Shown here one piece after another: positions 56,640 through 64,000 of a DNA stretch of 64,000 bases. The notes below the pieces were generated by a model that was given only the letters and a program-made list of their open reading frames with translations, ran no database searches and had not been told where the DNA came from. The stretch is from NCBI RefSeq assembly GCF_014905175.1, contig NC_057793.1:9548001-9612000 (forward strand), read 5' to 3'. A program made the position numbers and the translations under genes. Position 1 is the stretch's first letter. The number at the start of each line of letters is the position of its first letter. This DNA is from Aphidius gifuensis (lineage: Eukaryota > Arthropoda > Insecta > Hymenoptera > Braconidae).

Positions 56640-57720
56640 CTTGAATTATTCAGTTGGTTCGGGTAACATTGAACAATTACTTAAATCTCCCTGTTATGTT
56701 GACAAATCAAATTATATCCAACTATTGATGGAGAACGGGGGCTTTATAACCTCTATGGTCCACGAAGATTCGGAAAAACGATGTGTTTGGACGGAATAGA
56801 TAAAGCTTGTCAAGGTGAAGAATCACAAGTATTATTTAGAAAATATAAAATAATGAAAAATCAAACATATGTTTGGAAAAGATATCCAGTTATACGTTTG
56901 AATTTTTGCACTACAGTTACAACAAAAGAAAGGTTTCCAATTAAAATTGCCGAATCAAATCAAAAAAAAATTTTGAAAATACAATATAGACTCCACAACC
57001 ATTGATTTTAGCAATCATGAAATTTCTTTTACACATTTGCTTTCGAAAGTCACACAATTAAACGGTTATGAAAAACAGGTAGTAATACTCATTGACGAGT
57101 TTGATTATTCATTAAGATTCAATACATCGAATAACGACATAAACGATTTGAATATAGAACTTGATAATTTTCTGTTACTATGCAAAGAGGAGTTAGATTC
57201 TATTCATTTACTAGTTTATTGCGGTGTTATGCCATTCAACCCTTCTTTAGGTAATGAATCAGGAGTCACAGTGAACTTTCTTCTGAATCTTCCAGAATTT
57301 GTGAATGTTATCAGTTTTACGGAAATCGAAATAAAAACAGTTTTTGAAAATCTTTTAACATCGTTCGCATCGTCAATTTACAAGGACTTTAGAGATGAAA
57401 AGGAATCAAAGAAAAGAGATAATGTTATTCAAGAAATTTTTGCTGATCTGAAAATTAAGATAGAAGATCTTAAAACCGAGAAATCTATAAATAAATGGAT
57501 TGTTGACCAAATAATGGTAAAATTAAAAACTCAGTACAATGGATATCGATTTATGGTTGACAGTGAATTAGTGTACAATGACACTTATAGCTTATAGTTT
57601 AGGATATCCAAATGCTGAAGTGAGACATATGTTTAAAAAAAAGATGGAAGCAATATACACATCAAATAGACTCGATTACGAATGCGGAAATTGGAGAACA
57701 AAAATGCGGAACATATCACT
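56640..57720 (+). pseudogene. Broken AAA-ATPase-like gene
   Basis: Reading across frames gives the hallmarks of the AAA-ATPase_like family (often fused to a PD-(D/E)XK nuclease): CYVDKSNYIQLLMENGG, Walker A GPRRFGKT (56757-56780), YPVIRLNF, Walker B VVILIDEFDYS (about 57077), YCGVMPFNPS in the sensor position, and YNGYRFMV near the end of the ATPase part. Beyond it, LGYPNAEVRHMFKKKMEAI matches the linker to the nuclease domain. At least three breaks separate these pieces: a frame change at a G-run (about 56737-56741), another in an A-run (about 56962-56972), and a stop/frame change at 57590-57600. The nuclease domain is absent. Proteins of this family are common in bacteria, microsporidia and some parasitoid wasps and are suspected of horizontal spread. 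Here it lies between two GGAGAAAT elements. Confidence 0.72.
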
Positions 57721-57811
57721 ATAGATTTAAGCGATGTCTCCACGCTATAGAAATCTCATGCAAGTTCTTGCACGAAAAAATGGAACATGTTCCGTTGGCT
57801 GTGATGGCTTG

Positions 57812-57957
57812 CCCCTGGTGAAAATATTTCTCCGCGATTTCTCCTGAATTTCTCCGCGATTACTCCCAATTTCTCCGCATTTACTCCGAATTTGTCCGTG
57901 ATTACTCCGAATTTCTCCCAAATTGACCCATGCGGAGAAATGAGTGGAGAAAGTTAT
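57812..57957. mobile_element. Truncated left end of the GGAGAAAT element
   Basis: CCCCTGGTGAAAATATTTCT, CCGCGATTTCTCCTGAATTTC and so on to ATGCGGAGAAATGAGTGGAG matches in reverse the right end of the element at 55753-56613 for about 145 bp, then stops. With that element it brackets the AAA-ATPase-like relic. Confidence 0.75.
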
Positions 57958-57984
57958 ATATTATTAGATATAGTTTATTATCAT

Positions 57985-58290
57985 CATTTGGGCCTATTTT
58001 CAATCGTTATGGAATGAGGTAAGTTTATTTACCTCATTTTAGCTATTTTTTTGTTAAAACTTGCAGTTTTTTGGTCGGCCATCAAAAAAGGACCATCCAA
58101 ATGGTCGGCCATTGTTATTTTCGTATTCAGGGCATCATTACCCATCGATTGGGCCTATTTCAAATCGTTATGGAATGAGGTAAATTCACTTACCTCATCC
58201 ACAAAACGGTCGGCCACTGGAACTGCTTATTGTACTCGTCAAAGAGCATCGAATAAACGTGTTTCAAATCGTTATGGAATGAGGTAAGTA
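57985..58290. repeat. Short tandem repeat around ATCGTTATGGAATGAGGTAA
   Basis: Three copies of TC.AATCGTTATGGAATGAGG, TAA at about 58001, 58164 and 58266. The first two are preceded by GGGCCTATTT and followed by TTACCTCAT, so GAGGTAA...TTACCTC forms a small hairpin. The intervening segments share GGTCGGCCA. The open frame at 58051-58287 is probably a by-product. Confidence 0.6.
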
Positions 58291-61200
58291 AAAGCACGAT
58301 GGGCTTCCTAACTCCTTTGTTTAAAGATTAATAATAAATTTTTTTCTTTTTTTCGATCGATAAATTATTTTAAAAACCACTCTTGGGGTTAAATATTTAT
58401 TATTATTTTTATTTTTTTTAACTTATTATTTATAGAGTAGGCTTGATTTTTAGTCAATAACTCCCAAAAAAATTCAAAAAATTATTATTACATGCTGTAT
58501 TTTTGTAGTTTTAAAGTGCTGCTGGTGACAAATATAGTTTTTTTTTTTTAAATAAATTAATTATTAAATTACAAAAATAATAGCAATATTTCGACAGGCA
58601 AGTTTTTCGTTTTTCGAAATTTCTATTAACTTCAAAGAACTTATTATGATAAAGAAAAAAATAAAAACAAAATTTATAAATAAATTAAAGAATTTTAATT
58701 ATTAATTAAATATTTAATGTTTTTTATAAAATAAATAATTATTTATACTTAATTAATTCATCTATAAAATATAGCAAGCCAAAGTTTTTATAAAATGTAA
58801 ATAAATAATATAATTAGAATGAATGTTAATCCAGGACTTTGAATATATAAATATAAAACGAGAAATTGGTTTTAAGGGTAGAAAAAATAGTCATATATCT
58901 AGTGACTTGACAAGCGGTGAACTCTCATTTCTCTTTTCATGGCGATAAATAAGGGACTCAAACGTTTGTGGTTTCGTTTGGTCGTTTCAACTCACACACA
59001 TTCAAACAAACAAATATATAATACTAAAATAAAATGAAAAACATATTACATCAAATATAAATTATATCAATTAAATGAATTTATCTAAATTACATTTGAA
59101 TCAAATTAGAAAATAAATATAAATTACATTTTTATTGTGCCATATTTTTCATGAATTTTCAAATAAGAAAAAAATATAATTATATGAAAAAACTGCATTC
59201 CAAAATCAAAGTTGAAATAAAATTTTGATATTTACTTTAATTTTATATATTAAACATTTTATTTTTCATATAAATATATATTTTTAATATTTTTTTATTA
59301 AAAGTATTTTTGGTTTTTCGGGTAAATACTTTTTGTCCATTTCTTTTTTTTTTTCGTAATAAAAATCATTACATACTGTTCATTACTTTTCAAGTTGAAA
59401 TTTTATAATATTTTTTTAAGTCTATATTAAAAATAAACACGAGGTACTTATATTTAAATTTAGATTTATAATATTTTTTATATTTTTTATTTGATCATAT
59501 ATGTAGGGAAATATTAAAAATATATTTCTAAAATTTGTATGGCAAAAGAAAATGTAATTCATTAATTTTTTAATATAATTCAAATATATTTTGCAAATAT
59601 TTCAAGGTATATATCTATAAAGGATAATTTAGATTTATTTTTTAAGTAAATTTTAAAGTTTATTTATTATTTTATTTTAAGCTTATTTATATTTTATCTC
59701 AACTATTTTTGCAATCGAAAAACCGAGCTTTACGATTTTTAGCTTTACTATTACGACAATATGCGTTTTTATACTGCACGTGACATGCACAAAGGATCGA
59801 GCTTCTTTATACTTAAAAAATAAAATTTTGTACTAAAACAAATAGTAATTAAATAAAAAAAATAAAAAAAAAAAAAACACTTTAATTTTATAGTAGTTTG
59901 CGTGAAAAAAAAATCTACTCTTGACTAATAAAATTTATACATCCAATTTTATCATGAAAAAAAGAGAGAAAAATTAATATTATTTTTTTTTTTTTTTATT
60001 AAAAATTTAATGTATTTATTAAATAAAGTAATTTAATGAATTAAAAATTGTCGAGACATCCAGGAAGTGACCTGAAAAATATGAGTTAATTTTTCATTGA
60101 AATTAAATATTTATAAATTAAATTACAATTATAAAAATACTAATAATTTATTCAATTTTATTACCCTATATTTTGTGACAGAGAAAAAAAAAATTATTAA
60201 ATTATATTTTGAATAATATATAATTGTAAATTATAATAGAAAAAATATCATTGCACTTTTTTGATTAAAAATAATTTATAGAATTAATTTATATGAATAT
60301 ATATTTTTTACAAACTTTTTTATGAAGAAATAAAAAAATATATTTCAAAGACAAAATGACATTTTCTCGTATATTTTGTTGAAAAATGTTTAACATCGAT
60401 CTTTCTAGATTGCTAAAGAAATGGAAAATACATCAGTGAAGAAGTTTCAAAGAAAGAATACGAGAAAATAAAATTAGAAAAATAAAAAAAATGATAATAA
60501 TAATTCAAGTGTCACGATTCAACAAATGGCTTTTAAAGTTTAATAAAAAAATATACACTCAATGAAAGGTATTATATTGACGTCGGAAGAATGAAAAAGA
60601 TTACAAATTAAAAATTTTTTAGAAACAAATTAAATATATGTCTTATCGAAGGTAATTATTTTCAAATATTGTAGATCTATATTTATAGTGTTTATTTTTT
60701 TAAATAATTTTTGCATGTAAATAATAGTTTTCAGTACAAAAATTCATAAAATTTTAAAAATATTTATAATTTCAAATGGTTAATGTGGCGTCATCTAACA
60801 TATTTGATAAGGACTCTCTGGCAAAGACAGGGAGTAATTGAGAGGAAAAAATCTGACGCATTTTCCAGGTAGCCAGCGACTGGAAAACTATCGGTAGATG
60901 ACTGATGGAATGACTGGAAGATTTCCAGTAGAAATCTCTGTGAAACTAAACACAAATTTTACATAGTCTAATAATTAAACGGTTCGAAGAATTATTTTTA
61001 AAATTTATAGGATCTATTTGGCAAAGTATCTTAATACTTTAGTCATGAAAATTCTCTAGAAAATTTTTTTTTTTCAGATTGATAAATTGAATAAGCCAAT
61101 TAGCACTGTATGACATTTTCGAGATTTTGATGTTATTTTTTTCTCCAGTAACTAAACGGTATAATATAAGAAGAATTGTTTCGAAAATTTACGACACAAT

Positions 61201-61529
61201 TTTACATTTAAAAGGTATAAAATAATTTTTTTTTTAGTACTAAAAAAAAAATTGAAAGTTTCGAGTACTATTTTTATTCATTATTGATTTTTGTCAAGAG
61301 AAAAAAAAATTATCACTATGAAAATACTTTTTATTAATATTTAATTTTACTATACGAATATAACAATTTATTTTTTCATTTTTGTGCTTTTAATAAAAAG
61401 AATAATTAATCATTACATTGAATATACAATTTTTAAATACACACTTAAATTAAACACGCATTAAAATATTGATTACTTCACTTATATATATTTATCATAA
61501 TATTTTTTAATATCAACTCAAGCAAGTCG
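58291..61529. other. Long AT-rich region without recognisable gene
   Basis: About 3.2 kb with homopolymers and no coding frame on either strand. A short less AT-rich block at 60780-60945 (GACAGGGAGTAATTGAGAGG, ACTGGAAGATTTCCAGTAG) has no identified function. A segment near 61122-61190 (GATTTTGATGTTATTTTTTT, CCAGTAA...AGAATTGTT) recurs at 63934-63996 on the other side of the ionotropic receptor. Confidence 0.4.
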
Positions 61530-63447
61530 TTATATTCTTAGATTTCTTTTTATGTTTCTAATAAAATGACGAATTGACATTTGTGAAATGATTGATCTTG
61601 TTCTGTCATGCCAAAATAGTTCAACAATAAAAATAAAAAATCCAGCAGTCAATCCTGTTGCTAAAAATTTAAGTGCAAAATATATATGTTGACGTTTTAG
61701 TGGTCTTGGTTCATCAGACGTACCATTATTACTTCGTATTTTATTTACATGCAATAATTTATATTTCTTTAGTTCATGCTCAAAATATTTTTTTATAATA
61801 TCATTAACACGCTTTTTTAGGGGCCAATTTTTTCGCATTGGCAAAACTGCATAAAATTTAATAAATGGCTCTTTTGCAAAATACAATTGTGGAGATTTTA
61901 AGTCTTTATCGTTTAACAATGAAATTACATGCACACAAAAACTTGATGAATCATTGAGAACGTGTTCAATACAAGAATCAATACTGTTTATTGTTGAAGA
62001 CCGATTAATCAATTTTTCATCCAAAAAATTAAGCATCAATTGAGTTGTGTATATTTTGTGATTTTTAAATTTTACAATCAGATCATTCTCAGTATCAATA
62101 TTTTTTTCTGAACTTGGATTCAATTGGAAACCGAGAATTTTACCTTGAAAAACTGAACATAAAATTAGAGCTAGAAAAAAAATGCCAAATAAATAAATTC
62201 TCGATGGTAAATCAATTGGTGGTTTTGAAAAACCTGCATTGCTCCACATTCTAATTATTTCTAATACTCCAAGATCAACATTCATTTTCATACAAATTTT
62301 AAACATTAAAACAGTTGTGGCCGAAAAAAATAAAATAATCAAAATTAATCGCCAGCCAAATAATTCGTAAATTTGATCAAACATACTTTTTTTACCTCGA
62401 TCTTGACTTATAAAACTTACACCGTCTGTTAAAACTATTTCAGAAACTGCAATATTTTTCATGTAGGCCATTGGTAGAAACCATATCCTCATATCTATTG
62501 AACCGTTTGCTAATAACTTTCCTATATGGCTATTTGTTATTCCTCGACTATCAATATCTTTAGCGTCGTCTATTTTTGTATATGATAATATTACATTTAG
62601 TTGTTCATACAAAAATGTAATGAATGCTTTGTGTTCTTCAGACATATAAATGCCACTAAAAGCCACTTTCATTCCTTGATAACCATCCAAATGACGAGTT
62701 TTGTCGTAATCAAGAGACTTGCAGTTTAATAATTCTAAAAATAAAAAAAATAGTGTATATAAAATTGTTATCAATTAATTAATTATATTTGGTATACTCA
62801 CTTGAATTGTATTGCCAACGATAAAGAGTCCATTGATCTTCTGCAGTTTGATTTTGTACATATCTTGATTTATTCCATAAAGACGGTGCATCACGATTTG
62901 TAAATGGATTAAATGTGTAAAAATTAACACGATTATTTTCACCACCAGTACAAATAAATATTCCTCGTAATATATCTGCCTTCCAAGCTTTTTGTAAAAT
63001 ATTTCTAGCACCCTTGCATTTTGTTGTATTTGCAGATAAGCCATTGTTAATGATGATAAAAAATCCTTCGTGATTCCACCATGGTGATTTCTTCAATTGT
63101 TGAATATTAATTTCAAAATCAGGCTCAAGTGTCACGATAAAAATATTTAATTTGTAATTTTCATTCAATAATCCATTATCAGCTGTCATTGATTCATTGT
63201 CAAAAACAATAACTGGTCCATAATTCATGAGTAAATCAATGTTAAAATTTTCAACACTACCAACAAAGACTGTTCCATGTTTTGCCTCATTTGAAAAACA
63301 AAATTTAATTGTATCAATAGCTGCATCAACTCGAGCTTTTACATTAATTAAATTTTTTAAATGATCACTAATGTAATTTGCAGAAATAAATGACACAAAA
63401 ATAATAAATACAAATAATTTTATTCGAACTTTTAATTTCATTTTCAC
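61530..63447 (-). CDS. Divergent ionotropic receptor (IR family)
   Basis: Minus-strand exons 62802-63447 and 61530-62734 give 616 residues, typical of IRs. Signal peptide (about 1-24, KLFVFIIFVSFISANYI). The N-terminal region contains WWNHEGFFIIINN and ARNILQKAWKADILRGIFIC, common in insect IRs. A ligand-binding lobe S1 (about 225-340) leads to TM1 (about 344-364, LILIILFFSATTVLMFKICM), an intracellular linker, TM2 (about 394-412, IYLFGIFFLALILCSVFQGK), lobe S2, and TM3 (about 567-591, LKFLATGLTAGFFIFIVELF) with a short basic tail ending RNIKRNLRI. The glutamate-contacting Arg/Thr/Asp-Glu residues of iGluRs are not evident, as expected for antennal or divergent IRs. It would be a ligand-gated cation channel subunit working with IR co-receptors. 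Subfamily and ligand are unknown. Confidence 0.86.
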
Positions 63448-64000
63448 TGTGTGTTTTTATGTTCAGCTTGGACCGACAACTGACAATAATGTCTTTACTA
63501 ATGGCTTTATTTGCATTATGCCTTGCATGCACACGTATAATCATTAAATATTTAATTTTTAATATAAAAAATTACCAATGCACTTAGTGAAATAGTTTTA
63601 TTATTTTTTTGTACTTATGCTGTGTTGCATTGATTTATTTATATAGATTTAACTTGTGATAAGAACTATATATAGTGGTACACTTGAAACAAAGTCAATA
63701 ATGAAGTTATTCCTACAAGCAATAGAAAGAAATAAATATTGCAAATTGTTTATTATTTTTTGCTTTATTAAACATAAATCTATGATGCTAGTGAGTACTC
63801 TTGTTAGATAGAAAAATAAATAACGTTTTTAGTATTATGTCAATAAGCTACAAAAAAAATAATCTAATTTTTTTTCTGGAACATTTGCCAAATATGTAAT
63901 TTTAAAATATACAACTTACCAAAAAGTATTTGGTTGAAGGATTTTGATGTTATCTTTTTGCCAGTAATAAAACTCAAATAAGAATTGTTCTAAAAATTCA
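63448..64000. other. Upstream region of the ionotropic receptor
   Basis: AT-rich sequence holding the presumed IR promoter (63448-63560). It ends with a partial repeat of the 61122-61190 sequence. No other gene is seen before the window ends. Confidence 0.4.

Noticed and set aside
56174..56644. Overlapping open frames inside the GGAGAAAT element
   Set aside because: They arise from repeated TTTCTCC/GGAGAAA words; no start context, domain or codon bias.
1..64000. CRISPR arrays, bacterial operons, prophage or attachment sites
   Set aside because: All real genes are spliced eukaryotic genes; no spacer-repeat arrays or prokaryotic signals were seen.
1..64000. tRNA genes
   Set aside because: No B-box-like GGTTCGAATCC sequence with an upstream A box and clover-leaf pairing was found by eye on either strand; a covariance search could still find one.

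Overview
This is nuclear DNA of an insect, very AT-rich, with short introns (mostly 60-300 bp), long A/T homopolymers and many small non-coding mobile elements. Clustered odorant, gustatory and ionotropic receptors, the protein sequences of the housekeeping genes and AAA-ATPase-like debris suggest a hymenopteran, most likely a parasitoid wasp. The species is an inference and cannot be fixed from the window.

Left part (1-8000): an odorant-receptor relic (100-345), an intact nine-exon odorant receptor (1623-3606), and a field of mobile elements and gene relics. These include a ~285-bp tandem-repeat element, a spermidine/spermine acetyltransferase-like scrap and palindromic MITEs. Middle part (8000-30000): a conserved housekeeping block with a small tail-anchored PPxY protein (+), ribosomal protein L14 (-) with a canonical H/ACA snoRNA in its last intron, integrin beta/myospheroid (+), a reticulophagy regulator of the FAM134 type (+), the tRNA m1G9 methyltransferase TRMT10 (-) and the SWI/SNF ATPase Brahma (-).

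Right part (30600-58300), the accessory region: two tandem gustatory receptors (-), then two divergently oriented F-box/leucine-rich-repeat paralogues, one carrying a huge Asp/Asn/Tyr-rich insert. Next comes a ~5.6-kb tandem segmental duplication. Each copy holds the 3' end of the LRR gene plus a five-exon gene for a secreted protein made only of two Ig domains resembling domains 1-2 of VEGF/PDGF-type receptors, with no transmembrane segment or kinase. The copies differ by clean mobile-element insertions: a 1.25-kb tandem-repeat element in copy 1 and a 1.1-kb foldback element in an intron of copy 2. An inverted duplication covers the promoter and signal-peptide exon of the Ig gene in both copies. 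Beyond it lie an isolated 5S rRNA gene and a broken AAA-ATPase-like gene between copies of a GGAGAAAT-rich inverted-repeat element.

Right end (58300-64000): about 3 kb with no recognisable gene, then a divergent ionotropic receptor (-).

For all spliced genes, exon boundaries were read by hand from GT/AG sites, reading-frame continuity and paralogue comparison. The exon sums are multiples of three for every gene called intact.
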